Shown here in pieces: positions 45,864-55,556 of a stretch of 64,000 bases of DNA. The notes below the pieces were generated by a model. That model saw only the letters and a list, made by a program, of their open reading frames with translations. It made no database searches and was not told the origin of the DNA. Every line of letters begins with the position of its first letter. Position 1 is the first letter of the stretch. The position numbers were made by a program, and so were the translations under genes. Source of the stretch: an uncultured Anaeroplasmataceae bacterium (lineage in GTDB: Bacteria > Bacillota_I > Bacilli_A > Acholeplasmatales > Anaeroplasmataceae); the NCBI GenBank assembly GCA_934229535.1, contig CAKQDS010000006.1, positions 10,855 through 74,854 of the forward strand, read 5' to 3'.

Positions 45864-48472
45864 TATAATATTTCCTTAATGTGACTAAATGCTAAAGAAA
45901 CCTTTGAAGCATCCTTAGCTCCAGCTTGTGCAAGTGTTGGCTTACCACCACCGCCACCGCCTGTAATCTTACAAGCCTCACGAACTAAATTAGCAGCATT
46001 ATATTTTCCTGATGTTGCACAAATTAAGCTTAGCTTTTCACCATCTGTTAATGCAAGCATTACAACATCAAGATTATATTTGTTTTGTAATGCACAAGCT
46101 AAATCCTTGGCAAGCCCAGTATCTAAACCATCTATGCTTGTAAATAAGGTATTACCTTCAATATTTTTTTCATAAGCTGCTAAATCACTTAAAGCATTCT
46201 TACTCTTTATTTGATTAAGTTCCTTCTCTAAATCCTTACAAGCCTTTAAAGCCTTAGCGATTTCCTCACGCATAGTAAGTACAAAACGATAGCCAGTTGG
46301 CATATTTTCATTTTCTTTGTAATTAAATACAAGCTTATCAGGCTTAGCAGCCTCGATAATTGTTTGAGCCTTATTTTCTAATGCCTTTAAATCATTAACT
46401 AAGCTTGCATTATAAGAAACCTCTAGCCTAGATGCATCATTTGATGTTACACCTTCAATTCTAAATAATCCTGAACCAATCGAAGTAAAATTGCAAACAG
46501 CAAATTTAGAGATATCCTTGGTATTTTTAACATGGGTTCCACCACAAAATTCCTTTGAAACACCCATATCAACAACTCTTACCATTTCTCCATATTTTTC
46601 ACCAAATAAGGCCATAGCACCTAGCTTCTTTGCTTCAGCAATTGGTAAAACTAATGTTTTTACCTCATATGCCTCATTTATATATTGATTAACTAAATCC
46701 TCAATTTTTAAAATTTCCTCATTAGATAATGAATTATAATTATTGAAATCAAATCTAACTGTATCCATAGATACCTGTTGTCCTTGTTGATGAACATGAT
46801 CTCCTAATACTACCTGTAAAGCCTTTTGAAGAAGGTGAGCAGCAGAGTGATTTTTCATAGTCTTTTCTCTTCTATCTTTATCAACAGAAGCCTTAACAAC
46901 ATCACCAATATGGAATTTATTTTCTTCTAGAATATGAAGGTGTTGACCATTAGGCATTTTCTTAACATCAATAACCTCTATTCCATCAATTGTTCCGCCA
47001 TCACACACTTGACCACCGCTAAAAGCGTAGAATGGAGTTTTATCTAAAACAATTCCTTTATCAAATACAGCAATAACCTTTGATTCTGATTCTAAAGTAT
47101 CATAGCCAATAAATTTTGACTCTTCCTTAAAGTTAAGCCAAGCCGTATTTTGACTTCCAAAGCTTTGTAAATCCCCTCTTGCACTACGTGCCAGATTCTT
47201 TTGACGCTCCATAGCTTTCTTGAATCCATCTTCATCAACACTTAAGCCAAGTGCTGATGCTTGCTCCATTGTAAGCTCTAATGGAAAGCCATATGTATCA
47301 TATAATATGAATGCATCTTCTCCTGAAATCATCTTATCCTTAGCATTTTGAGCAATTTGATTAAATCTCTTTTCACCAGCTGATAATGTCTCTAGGAATT
47401 TTTCCTCTTCGTTTTTAACTATTGTCTTAACAATATTTTGCTTTTCCTTTAAATATGGATAAGGCTCCTCCATTGTTTTTACAACAACATCAACCAATTC
47501 ATACATAAAAGGATGATTAATACCAAGTTCACTTTTTGCATATTTTGTAGCTCGACGTAAAACTCGACGAAGAACATAGCCACGACCCTCATTTGACAAA
47601 GTCGCACCATCACTAATAGCAAATGTTACGGTACGAATATGATCAGCAATGACCTTAAATGCCATTTGACCTTGATATTTGACACCACTAATTTCTTCAA
47701 CCTTTTTTATTAAAGGAACAAATTGATCAGTGTCATAATTAGTATCGACGCCCTGCATTACACAAGCAACACGCTCAAGTCCACAGCCTGTATCAATATT
47801 TTTAGAAGGTAGTTCCTTATAATTTTCTCTAGCAACACCTATCTTCGAATTAAATTGTGAAAATACAATATTCCAAATTTCAATGTAACGATCATTTTCA
47901 ATATCATTTTCAATCAACTCAATTCCACGCTTATCATATTTTTCCCCACGATCATAAAACATCTCTGTATCTGGTCCACATGGTCCTTCACCAATTTCCC
48001 AGAAATTTCCATCTAAAGGAATTAAATGACTAGGCTCAACACCATTTTTAATCCACGTATCACGAGTTTCTATGTCCTTGGTATAATAAGTAATGTAGAT
48101 TTTCTCTTTAGGAAATCCAAACCATTTTTCATCAAATAATAACTCAACAGCCCAGCTAATAACCTCTTTTTTGAAATAATCACCAATCGAAAAATTACCA
48201 AGCATTTCAAAAAAAGTATGGTGACGAGCTGTCTTACCAACATTTTCAATATCATTTGTTCTTATGCATTTTTGAGCATTTGTTATTCTATGACATTCTG
48301 GAACAACACTACCATCAAAATATTTTTTTAATGGTGTTACACCAGCATTTGTCCACAAAAGTGTTGGATCATCATGTGGCACTAATGAAGCAGATGGCTC
48401 TACGTGATGTCCTTTTGTTTTAAAAAATTCTAGCCACATTTGGCGAATTTGATTAGTTGACATTTTTTTCAT
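45863..48472 (-). CDS. alaS: Alanyl-tRNA synthetase
   Basis: An 869-residue class II synthetase of standard length. The N-terminal catalytic domain has FFKTKGHHVEPSASLVPHDDPTLLWTNAG, HHTFFEMLGNFSIGDYF and the motif 3 region GLERVACVMQG. The editing domain shows the metal-binding HSAAHLLQ and CGGTHV motifs, and the C-terminal C-Ala region ends with a Gly-rich GGGGGGKPTLAQAG. The ATG at 48472 is preferred, nine bases after GAGGA; the one at 48481 directly abuts that site. It charges tRNA-Ala and edits misacylated Ser and Gly. It heads an eight-gene minus-strand unit. Confidence 0.96.
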   Translation of the reverse strand: MKKMSTNQIRQMWLEFFKTKGHHVEPSASLVPHDDPTLLWTNAGVTPLKKYFDGSVVPECHRITNAQKCIRTNDIENVGKTARHHTFFEMLGNFSIGDYFKKEVISWAVELLFDEKWFGFPKEKIYITYYTKDIETRDTWIKNGVEPSHLIPLDGNFWEIGEGPCGPDTEMFYDRGEKYDKRGIELIENDIENDRYIEIWNIVFSQFNSKIGVARENYKELPSKNIDTGCGLERVACVMQGVDTNYDTDQFVPLIKKVEEISGVKYQGQMAFKVIADHIRTVTFAISDGATLSNEGRGYVLRRVLRRATKYAKSELGINHPFMYELVDVVVKTMEEPYPYLKEKQNIVKTIVKNEEEKFLETLSAGEKRFNQIAQNAKDKMISGEDAFILYDTYGFPLELTMEQASALGLSVDEDGFKKAMERQKNLARSARGDLQSFGSQNTAWLNFKEESKFIGYDTLESESKVIAVFDKGIVLDKTPFYAFSGGQVCDGGTIDGIEVIDVKKMPNGQHLHILEENKFHIGDVVKASVDKDRREKTMKNHSAAHLLQKALQVVLGDHVHQQGQQVSMDTVRFDFNNYNSLSNEEILKIEDLVNQYINEAYEVKTLVLPIAEAKKLGAMALFGEKYGEMVRVVDMGVSKEFCGGTHVKNTKDISKFAVCNFTSIGSGLFRIEGVTSNDASRLEVSYNASLVNDLKALENKAQTIIEAAKPDKLVFNYKENENMPTGYRFVLTMREEIAKALKACKDLEKELNQIKSKNALSDLAAYEKNIEGNTLFTSIDGLDTGLAKDLACALQNKYNLDVVMLALTDGEKLSLICATSGKYNAANLVREACKITGGGGGGKPTLAQAGAKDASKVSLAFSHIKEIL

Positions 48473-48707
48473 ATTTATCATTCCTCGTATTAAAAACTAC
48501 TTTATTATAAACAATTACTTTGCTTTATCTATTTTACCATACTTTCGCATTAAAATAAAGAAAAAATTAGTAAACAAATACCTTATATTTATTAAAAAAA
48601 TGCCTTTTATTGTTGATATAAATTATTTTATAAATAATTATTTATGCTTTTTCAGAATATTTTATTTCTTTTTCAACAAAAACTCTTTATTTTTTACAAA
48701 AATCGAT

Positions 48708-48713
48708 TATAAT
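48708..48713 (+). promoter_or_regulatory. Minus-10 element of the XRE regulator gene
   Basis: TATAAT 30 bases before the GGAGG site region of the HTH gene; the -35 side (TTTATT at 48686-48691, 16-base spacer) is weak. Confidence 0.45.
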
Positions 48714-48742
48714 TATAGTGTTAGTTTAAGGAGGGCAAAAAA

Positions 48743-49018
48743 ATGGGATTATGTGAAAACATAAAAAAAGCTAGGCTAAAGAAAAAACTGACACAAACCG
48801 AAGTAGCAGCAAGGATTCCTATTTCTCAATCAAATTATTCAAAAATTGAATTAGGTATAGTTGTTCCAGATGCAAATACTTTAAAAAGAATTTGTGAAAT
48901 ATTGCAAATTAGTAGTGATTATCTTTTGGATATTCAATTAAAAAAAGAATTATTACTATCTGACTATGATTACATTTACAAGGCCTATTTTATGCTTCAA
49001 AAAATCATTGACAAATAA
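48743..49018 (+). CDS. XRE-family helix-turn-helix regulator
   Basis: A 91-residue protein: residues about 5-64 form a Cro/C1-type HTH (IKKARLKKKLTQTEVAARIPISQSNYSKIE, then LKRICEILQISSDYLL), followed by a short helical tail. AAGGAGGG precedes the ATG. It sits alone on the plus strand between recD2 and alaS, genes that are otherwise adjacent on the minus strand, so it may be an insertion into conserved synteny. Target unknown. Confidence 0.88.
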   Translation: MGLCENIKKARLKKKLTQTEVAARIPISQSNYSKIELGIVVPDANTLKRICEILQISSDYLLDIQLKKELLLSDYDYIYKAYFMLQKIIDK

Positions 49019-49050
49019 GAAGAATATTTACATGTGTTCTTTTGTCAAAA

Positions 49051-49076
49051 AAAATGACAGGTTATCCTGTCATTTT
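49051..49076. terminator. Bidirectional-looking terminator after the XRE gene
   Basis: AAAATGACAGG and CCTGTCATTTT form an 11-base stem with a four-base loop; ATTTTTATT follows on the plus strand and TTTTTTTG on the minus strand, so it can serve both the XRE gene and the small minus-strand gene whose stop codon lies in the loop. Confidence 0.85.
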
Positions 49077-49184
49077 ATTTTTATTCAACTTTTTAATTAG
49101 GTCCTTAACCTTTTTACTATCCATAAGCTCAATTGCGCTAATTGTCAATAAAGCACCACCAAGCATATAAAAAGCTGCTTTCAT
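49062..49184 (-). CDS. Small 40-residue membrane protein downstream of recD2
   Basis: An open frame of 40 codons: a hydrophobic first half (MKAAFYMLGGALLTISAIEL) and a Lys-rich second half ending KKLNKNKMTG. GGTGAT is a weak site before the ATG at 49184. It starts 46 bases after the recD2 stop and ends within the terminator loop, suggesting it belongs to the recD2 transcript. The pattern, one short span plus a basic tail, is like several small proteins of Bacillota. Evidence is coding pattern only. Confidence 0.45.
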   Translation of the reverse strand: MKAAFYMLGGALLTISAIELMDSKKVKDLIKKLNKNKMTG

Positions 49185-49229
49185 ATTATCACCATATTTA
49201 TTATTTACATTCTTTTAAAAAATATGTAA

Positions 49230-51509
49230 TTACATAAATGTTTTTGGCGATATTCCATCCATATCATATTCACCTAATGTTTTATAAGCGCTTTGTGGAT
49301 CATCTATTTCAATTTCTTGTGAAGCATCTACTTTTTTTATTTGGAATCTTTCACTAAGTGAGGTTTGTCTTACATCATCCTTTGAATGAATTGCCTGATT
49401 AATAGCATTATATTCACCTAAAATGATTAGCTTTTTCTTAGTTCTTGTTATAGCTGTATAGATAATTTTTTTACGAAGCATAATATTATAAGAAGGCAGT
49501 ATTGGAATAATTACATTATCATATTCACTTCCTTGGGACTTATGAATACTTATTGCATATGCTAATGTTAAATAATCTAATTTAGGACCATATGTAACCA
49601 TCCTACCATCAAAGTCAATTAATAGCTTAGTTTCCTTGTTTTCTTTAATTATTTCTTTTATTATTCCTACATCACCATTCATTATTTCCAATTTTGAATC
49701 ATTTTGAAGCTGTAAAACCTTATCACCTTTTTTAAACTCTTTAAATTCTGTTTTTACAACCTCTGAAGAATTAATAAATTTATCCTGTATCATTTTATTA
49801 ATTGCATCAATACCTGCTATACCGGCATACATTGGAATTAACACCTGTAAATCATTTTTAAAATCGCCGCCCTTAGCAATAAAGCTAGTAATAAAGCGTT
49901 CAATCATTGCAGAGCAGCTTTTTGAATCACAAGGATAAAAATACACTTCTTTTCTTTCATTGAAAATATTGAAATTAATATTTTCAAATAATACCTCTTG
50001 AGCTAGCTTAATAATATTACTTTCCTTTGCTTGACGCATAATTTCTGTAAGCCTTAAGGTATTAACTGCGCCACTAGCAATTAAGTCATGAAGAACAGCA
50101 CCTGGTCCAACTGATGGTAGTTGATTTTCATCTCCAACTAGAATAATCTTGCTTCTAATAGGTAATGCCTGAAAAAGACGATATGCTAATGGCAAATCAA
50201 TCATAGACGCTTCATCAATTATAAATAACGAGCCTGAAAGCTTATTTTCAGCATTAAATGTAAATTCACCTTCATGATTATAACCTAACGTTTTATGAAT
50301 TGTTTGAGCTTTAAATTTAGTAGCTTCAGCCATTCTTTTGCTTGCTCTACCGGTAGGGGCCATCAATACTACTTTTTCTTTAAATTTATCACTATCGACA
50401 TTTAAATTATCAATGTAGGCTGATAGATATAAAATACCCTTTATAATTGTTGTTTTTCCCGTTCCTGGACCACCAGTAACTATATTCAAATTATTATTCA
50501 TTACCGAATAAATAGTTTTAAACTGATTTTCTGTATATTTAATACCTAATTCTTTTTCAACAATTTCTAGTTTTTCCTTAAGCTTGCTTTCATCATAGGT
50601 TTTAAATCCCGTTTGCTTCATTTTCAAAATTATTTTACTTAAGCCAATTTCCGCCTCATATAATGATGGTTCAAAAATTCTTTCATCTTCACACACAATG
50701 CGTTTATGCTCTATCAAATAAGAAACACCATCACTAATTAATTCCTTTGCAACTGGCTTTTCAGTTTGATTCAGCAAAAGCTCTGTTGAATTTATTAATT
50801 GATTTTTATAAAGAAAGGTAAAGCCCTGTTGAAAACAAATAAGCGTTAAGGTATGCATTATCGCCTCAGTAATTCTATTTAATGAATTGGGATCAATCCC
50901 TAAGTTCATAGCAATAAGATCACTTTTTTTAAAACCAAAGCCTTCAACATCATGAATAAGTCTATAGGGGTCGCTTCTAATTACCTTAGCTGCATCAGTT
51001 CCATAAACCTCAATCATTTTGGCAACCATTTTAGTAGATAATCCTAAATCATAAAGTTCTACATAAGATTTTTGAATTTCTTCGTTTCTTTTTAAAATCT
51101 TATAAACCATTTGAGCCTTATCTTCGTTTACGCCTTCAATATCCTTTAAGCAATCAGGATTCTTTAATATCTTCTCTAATGTTTTTCTACCAAGAGCCTT
51201 AACTATCCTCATAGCAGTTTTTTTTCCTATTCCCTTAAATTCACCGCTAGATAAATAATTAACAAGTCCCATTGCTGACATTTCCTTAACAGGATTAATG
51301 CTTTTTATATATAATTGTTCCCCATATTTATCGTTTTCTTTCCAAACGCCATGAAATTCCATTTCTCTATTTTCCTCAATAGGCTGAAATTCACCAACAA
51401 TTATTACTTCCCCTTTTTTAGTATCAATTCGTGCTACCTTATATAATGAATCAGAAGAAATAAACAAATATTTGTCTAATATTCCTTTAATAACAACCTC
51501 TTCATCCAT
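49230..51509 (-). CDS. recD2: ATP-dependent helicase RecD2
   Basis: A 759-residue RecD2-type 5'-to-3' DNA helicase, the form found in bacteria that lack RecBC. An N-terminal OB-like and helix-hairpin-helix region (about 85-200, with GEFKGIGKKTAMRIVKALG) precedes the SF1 helicase core: Walker A GGPGTGKTTI, DEASMIDL, a GDENQLPSVGPG motif III, and the C-terminal YAISIHKSQGSEYDNVI. Its ATG overlaps the mnmA stop by one base. The role is DNA repair and replication-fork maintenance. Adjacent to mnmA as in many Bacillota. Confidence 0.95.
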   Translation of the reverse strand: MDEEVVIKGILDKYLFISSDSLYKVARIDTKKGEVIIVGEFQPIEENREMEFHGVWKENDKYGEQLYIKSINPVKEMSAMGLVNYLSSGEFKGIGKKTAMRIVKALGRKTLEKILKNPDCLKDIEGVNEDKAQMVYKILKRNEEIQKSYVELYDLGLSTKMVAKMIEVYGTDAAKVIRSDPYRLIHDVEGFGFKKSDLIAMNLGIDPNSLNRITEAIMHTLTLICFQQGFTFLYKNQLINSTELLLNQTEKPVAKELISDGVSYLIEHKRIVCEDERIFEPSLYEAEIGLSKIILKMKQTGFKTYDESKLKEKLEIVEKELGIKYTENQFKTIYSVMNNNLNIVTGGPGTGKTTIIKGILYLSAYIDNLNVDSDKFKEKVVLMAPTGRASKRMAEATKFKAQTIHKTLGYNHEGEFTFNAENKLSGSLFIIDEASMIDLPLAYRLFQALPIRSKIILVGDENQLPSVGPGAVLHDLIASGAVNTLRLTEIMRQAKESNIIKLAQEVLFENINFNIFNERKEVYFYPCDSKSCSAMIERFITSFIAKGGDFKNDLQVLIPMYAGIAGIDAINKMIQDKFINSSEVVKTEFKEFKKGDKVLQLQNDSKLEIMNGDVGIIKEIIKENKETKLLIDFDGRMVTYGPKLDYLTLAYAISIHKSQGSEYDNVIIPILPSYNIMLRKKIIYTAITRTKKKLIILGEYNAINQAIHSKDDVRQTSLSERFQIKKVDASQEIEIDDPQSAYKTLGEYDMDGISPKTFM

Positions 51510-52642
51510 TAATATTTCCTCAATTCATCATTATTATATACTTTATCAATTATGCCACCGCCTAGGCATACCTCACCATCATATAAAACAACAGCTTGCC
51601 CTGGTGAAACTGCTCTAACCTTTTGAGGATAATAAACCATCATTTGATTGTTGTCTAATATTTCTACCATAACATCTTGATCTGGCTGACGATATCGAAA
51701 TTTTGCCTGATATTTTTTACCACTAACAGGTACATCTAAAATAAAATTACAATTAGTTGCAAGACATCTGTCACTATATAAATAAGGATTATCAAAGCCT
51801 TGACCAACATATAAATAATTTTTTTCTAAATCTTTACCAAGAACAAACCAGGCATCATTATCACTATCTCCTCTACCACCAATTCCTAGTCCTTTTCTTT
51901 GACCAATAGTATAATACATTAAGCCATCATGATTAGCAATTTCTTTACCATCAAGTGTAACCATTTTTCCTGGCTTTGCTGGAAGATAGTTTTGTAAAAA
52001 CCTATGAAAATTTCTTTCACCGATAAAGCAAATACCTGTTGAATCCTTCTTTTTAGCTGTAGCAAGATCAAGCATAGTAGCTATTTCTCTTACCTCAGGC
52101 TTAGTTAAATCACCAATTGGGAACATTGAACATTTTAGCTGATCTTGACTAATCATACATAAAAAATATGACTGATCCTTATTAGTGTCTACACCTCTTA
52201 ATAAGCGACTACCATCTATATCATGTCTTACTCTTGCATAATGTCCCATTGCAATATAATCAGCACCTAAACGCATAGCCTCATCCTTAAATGAAGCAAA
52301 CTTAATATATTTATTGCACATAATATCAGGATTAGGAGTTCTACCTGCCTTATATTCTTCTATAAAATAAGTGAAGACATTATTCCAATATTCTTCTATA
52401 AAGTCAATTCGATGGAGCTTCACATTTAATTTTTTTGCAACCGCAACTGCATCCTGATAGTCTCTTTCTTGAGGACAAACATCATCATTTAAATCAGGAT
52501 TTCCTAAAACATCATTATTAGTGGCACTATCCCAGTTTCGCATAAACATTGCTTCAACATCATACCCAGCCTTTAAAAGTTCATATACTGCAACCGATGA
52601 ATCAACACCACCAGATAAACCAACTATAACCTTTTTTGCCAC
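51509..52642 (-). CDS. mnmA: tRNA 2-thiouridylase MnmA
   Basis: A 377-residue enzyme that thiolates U34 in tRNA-Lys, Glu and Gln using sulfur from a cysteine desulfurase. The PP-loop GLSGGVDSSVAVYEL is at the N-terminus, the first catalytic Cys is in NPDIMCNKYIKF, and the second in DSTGICFIGERNF. The start is GTG (GTGGCAAAA), with GAGGTG six bases upstream. Spacing to recD2 is a one-base overlap. The tRNA-Lys in this window is the CUU isoacceptor, so it is not itself the main substrate. Confidence 0.95.
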   Translation of the reverse strand: MAKKVIVGLSGGVDSSVAVYELLKAGYDVEAMFMRNWDSATNNDVLGNPDLNDDVCPQERDYQDAVAVAKKLNVKLHRIDFIEEYWNNVFTYFIEEYKAGRTPNPDIMCNKYIKFASFKDEAMRLGADYIAMGHYARVRHDIDGSRLLRGVDTNKDQSYFLCMISQDQLKCSMFPIGDLTKPEVREIATMLDLATAKKKDSTGICFIGERNFHRFLQNYLPAKPGKMVTLDGKEIANHDGLMYYTIGQRKGLGIGGRGDSDNDAWFVLGKDLEKNYLYVGQGFDNPYLYSDRCLATNCNFILDVPVSGKKYQAKFRYRQPDQDVMVEILDNNQMMVYYPQKVRAVSPGQAVVLYDGEVCLGGGIIDKVYNNDELRKY

Positions 52643-52746
52643 AATATCACCTCATAAACTAGATATATCATATCACAAATTAACAAAAATATAAATATTT
52701 GTAGAAATATTGTTGTAATTTTGTTATAATTTTTTTGGTGATTATA

Positions 52747-53514
52747 ATGAAACAATATAATGATGATTACGAATATGATAACGGCTTTAAGCCTCATGAG
52801 GTTAAACTTAAAAACAACTACCCATTCTATAATAGAAATATTCTATTTAGACTTTTAAGCTATATCACTATCTCTTTTACAAGAATTTATTTATTTTTTT
52901 ATCAGCATTTATACGTTGGACTTAAGGTTACTGGCAAAAAAAATATTAAAGGTAATAAAAAAGGTAAAATATTTATTGCTAACCATATTATGAATTCTGA
53001 TGCCTTCTTCATCCCAGCCAAAACAAGATTTTGCAAGGTATATATAACTGTTTTACAATCAAATATGGGTTTTCCAATATTTTCAAAATATATAAGAATA
53101 TGTGGTGCAGTGCCAATTCCAACAGATAGACACCTTCTTAAAAAGTTTAATGATGACACTAAAAAAATCTTAAATAAAAATGCCAGTATTTTATTTTTTC
53201 CAGAAGCTAAGCTTAATCCCTTTTGTAATCACATAAGACCATTTGAAAACGGAGCCTTCCATTACGCTTATAAAAACAACGCTGACATAATTCCTGTTGT
53301 TTTCACATTCCATAAGCCTCGAGGTTATTATAAATTAATCCATAAAAATCGTCCAACTATTAAACTTAATTACTTACCTATTTATAAAATAAAGGAACAA
53401 GAAAATAATAGTAAGACAATTGAAACAGCAAATAAAGAGCTTCATCAAATAATGAGTGATTATTTTATTAAGAATAGCGACTTCTTTTATAAAGATGGAA
53501 AATTAATTGATTAA
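52747..53514 (+). CDS. PlsC-like 1-acylglycerol-3-phosphate acyltransferase
   Basis: A 255-residue membrane-associated acyltransferase. The HX4D catalytic motif appears as ANHIMNSD, then a TDRHLL segment, and the FPEG motif is modified to FFPEAKL. It lacks the long N-terminal spans of some relatives; an initial hydrophobic stretch lies at about 30-50. The start ATG at 52747 follows GGTGAT; TATAAT at 52725-52730 would leave a very short leader. Its 3' end overlaps murD by 47 bases on the opposite strand. The role is phosphatidic acid synthesis for membrane lipids, inferred from family. Confidence 0.85.
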   Translation: MKQYNDDYEYDNGFKPHEVKLKNNYPFYNRNILFRLLSYITISFTRIYLFFYQHLYVGLKVTGKKNIKGNKKGKIFIANHIMNSDAFFIPAKTRFCKVYITVLQSNMGFPIFSKYIRICGAVPIPTDRHLLKKFNDDTKKILNKNASILFFPEAKLNPFCNHIRPFENGAFHYAYKNNADIIPVVFTFHKPRGYYKLIHKNRPTIKLNYLPIYKIKEQENNSKTIETANKELHQIMSDYFIKNSDFFYKDGKLID

Positions 53515-54679
53515 ATTCATTGCCTCTTTCTATATAGCTCTTATATTGATCATATGATGCAAACATTGGAGAATACAAAATTGTATTTTCCTTTTTTTTA
53601 TATTTAACGCATAAACTAACTGCCTCCTTTAAATCAAAGCATTTATAAGCTAAGGTATTAAATTCATCAAAAAATTTAAATAACTTATCCTTGCTTTCAC
53701 CATAACAAATAACCAAACTAATTCTATCAAGATATGGTAATAGGCAATTAAGCTGCTCACCTCTATCATACCCTCCACAAATTAAGATTACCTTATTTAA
53801 ATTTTTAAGTGCTGCAATTGTAGAATAAGGATTGGTACTTTTAGCATCATTAATAATATCCCTTCTTATATATTGAGTTCTAAAATCAGCCTTAATAAAT
53901 TTTCGATATTTGTTATAAAATCCTTTAAAGCTCTTTTTTAAAATTATTAGTGTTAAGCAAAGTGTCATAATATTTTTTATATCGTATTCAAAATTGATTT
54001 TCAATCTTTTCAAATTAATTAAAGCCTTGTTATTAAAATAAATATAATTATTGTTCAAATAACAATTTGCAAGCATACTCCTTGTCGAAAATGAATATTT
54101 TTGTCCCTTACTTTTTTTAACTATATCCTTTAAATATGGCGAATCATAATCATAAATTAAGAAATCATTTTCGTCTTGATTTATACAAATCATTTCTTTA
54201 GCTTCAATATATTTTTTCAATGACTTATGATGATCTAAATGATGTGGCCACAAATTACTCAATATAGCAATTTTGGGCTTAAAGTATTTACATCCTTCAA
54301 GCATAAAGCTAGACAATTCACATACATAAAAGTCATATTCCTCTAACATTGCAAGACCAAATGGATACCCTATATTTCCACAAGCAACACTATTATCTAA
54401 AAAATGATTTATAAGCATTGTAATAGTTGTTTTACCATTAGTTCCACTTATTGCAATAATATTTTTTGGTATTATTCGATATATTAATTCAATATCTGAG
54501 ATAATTTCACCCCTGATATTGATTAAATCTAGCGGAATTCCTGGACTTTTTACAATAAATTTATAATCATCTTCTATCTCATTTAGTTCTAAATAGTCAA
54601 AATCTTGATTAAAATTTTCTAAAAATTTTTTCAGTCCATCATTACTTATTCCATGTCCCAATAAAAGGATATCCTTCAT
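53468..54679 (-). CDS. murD: UDP-N-acetylmuramoylalanine-D-glutamate ligase
   Basis: A 403-residue Mur ligase, shorter than the usual 450 because the first domain is compact. The ATP-binding motif SGTNGKTTIT and the central HLDHHKSLKKY segment are present, along with the substrate-side NDAKSTNP and the domain 3 motif LICGGYDRGEQ. It adds D-Glu to UDP-MurNAc-L-Ala in peptidoglycan synthesis. Its ATG overlaps the mraY stop (ATGA). The C-terminal coding region overlaps the convergent plsC-like gene, which is unusual for two essential-type genes. Confidence 0.9.
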   Translation of the reverse strand: MKDILLLGHGISNDGLKKFLENFNQDFDYLELNEIEDDYKFIVKSPGIPLDLINIRGEIISDIELIYRIIPKNIIAISGTNGKTTITMLINHFLDNSVACGNIGYPFGLAMLEEYDFYVCELSSFMLEGCKYFKPKIAILSNLWPHHLDHHKSLKKYIEAKEMICINQDENDFLIYDYDSPYLKDIVKKSKGQKYSFSTRSMLANCYLNNNYIYFNNKALINLKRLKINFEYDIKNIMTLCLTLIILKKSFKGFYNKYRKFIKADFRTQYIRRDIINDAKSTNPYSTIAALKNLNKVILICGGYDRGEQLNCLLPYLDRISLVICYGESKDKLFKFFDEFNTLAYKCFDLKEAVSLCVKYKKKENTILYSPMFASYDQYKSYIERGNEFNQLIFHLYKRSRYS

Positions 54680-55554
54680 AAATAATCACCCCAAACTAAG
54701 CTTAATATTACCAAAATAAGCTCCATAAGTATAAATATTAAATCAACAATCATTTCACTCATTTTATTTGCCTCTAAATGATGATGAAATGGTGCCATTT
54801 TAAATATTCTTTTACCGCCACTTACTTTATAAAATAAAACCTGGCTAATTACACTGAGCGTTTCAAAAATAACAATTCCATTCATTAATAAAAATACCTT
54901 TATTGCATTTAAATAAATACATAATGCACAAAAATATGCCCCTAAAAAGAGTGAGCCAGTATCTCCCATAAATATATAAGCCTTTGAAATATTAAAATAC
55001 AAAAATGCTAACAAAACGCCTAATAAGCTAATATGCATATAAAAAAGTGAACTATTAGCTCCTATTATTATAGTAAAAGCAATTCCCATTATTAAACAAA
55101 TTCCGCACAAAAGTCCATCACAGCCATCAGTCAAATTATAGGCATTACTACTACTTATAAAGGCTAATATATATATTCCTAAAACAATAATGCTCTGATT
55201 AGATTCAAATAAAATTAATGCACTAATAATACTAAAAAATATCTCTAATGCTAGCTTTTGTTTAACACTTAGTCCTAAATTATTTTTTCGAAGACTTTTT
55301 AATAAATCATCAATAAAACCTATTATATAAAATAATAAAGCTGGTATAACTACATAATAAAGATTATGGTCAATCATAACAAATACAAGTAATGGGATAA
55401 TAAAAATAATTCCCCCCATACTTATCGTACCATTTTTTACCTTATGTTCCCTCAAACCAAGTTCTCTTTCATATTGTCTTGAAAATTTGAAAAAATTAAT
55501 TATAAACAAATATAATAAAATCCCTAAAAAAACAAAAATGCTAACAAAATTCAT
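54676..55554 (-). CDS. mraY: Phospho-MurNAc-pentapeptide transferase MraY
   Basis: A 292-residue, ten-span enzyme that makes lipid I; slightly short against the usual 320. The Asp-rich motifs are intact: GFIDDLLKS, NAYNLTDGCDGL, IFMGDTGSLFLG and PFHHHLE. The ATG at 55554 is chosen over a TTG at 55560 that merely gives the longer reading; no good ribosome-binding site is visible, so coupling to murE is likely. It sits between murE and murD. Confidence 0.93.
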   Translation of the reverse strand: MNFVSIFVFLGILLYLFIINFFKFSRQYERELGLREHKVKNGTISMGGIIFIIPLLVFVMIDHNLYYVVIPALLFYIIGFIDDLLKSLRKNNLGLSVKQKLALEIFFSIISALILFESNQSIIVLGIYILAFISSSNAYNLTDGCDGLLCGICLIMGIAFTIIIGANSSLFYMHISLLGVLLAFLYFNISKAYIFMGDTGSLFLGAYFCALCIYLNAIKVFLLMNGIVIFETLSVISQVLFYKVSGGKRIFKMAPFHHHLEANKMSEMIVDLIFILMELILVILSLVWGDYL

Positions 55555-55556
55555 AT

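Noticed and set aside
48482..48742. A possible T-box leader before alaS
   Set aside because: No T-box consensus (no AGGGTGGNACCGCG-like sequence) or terminator in the region; only AT-rich promoter-like sequence on both strands.
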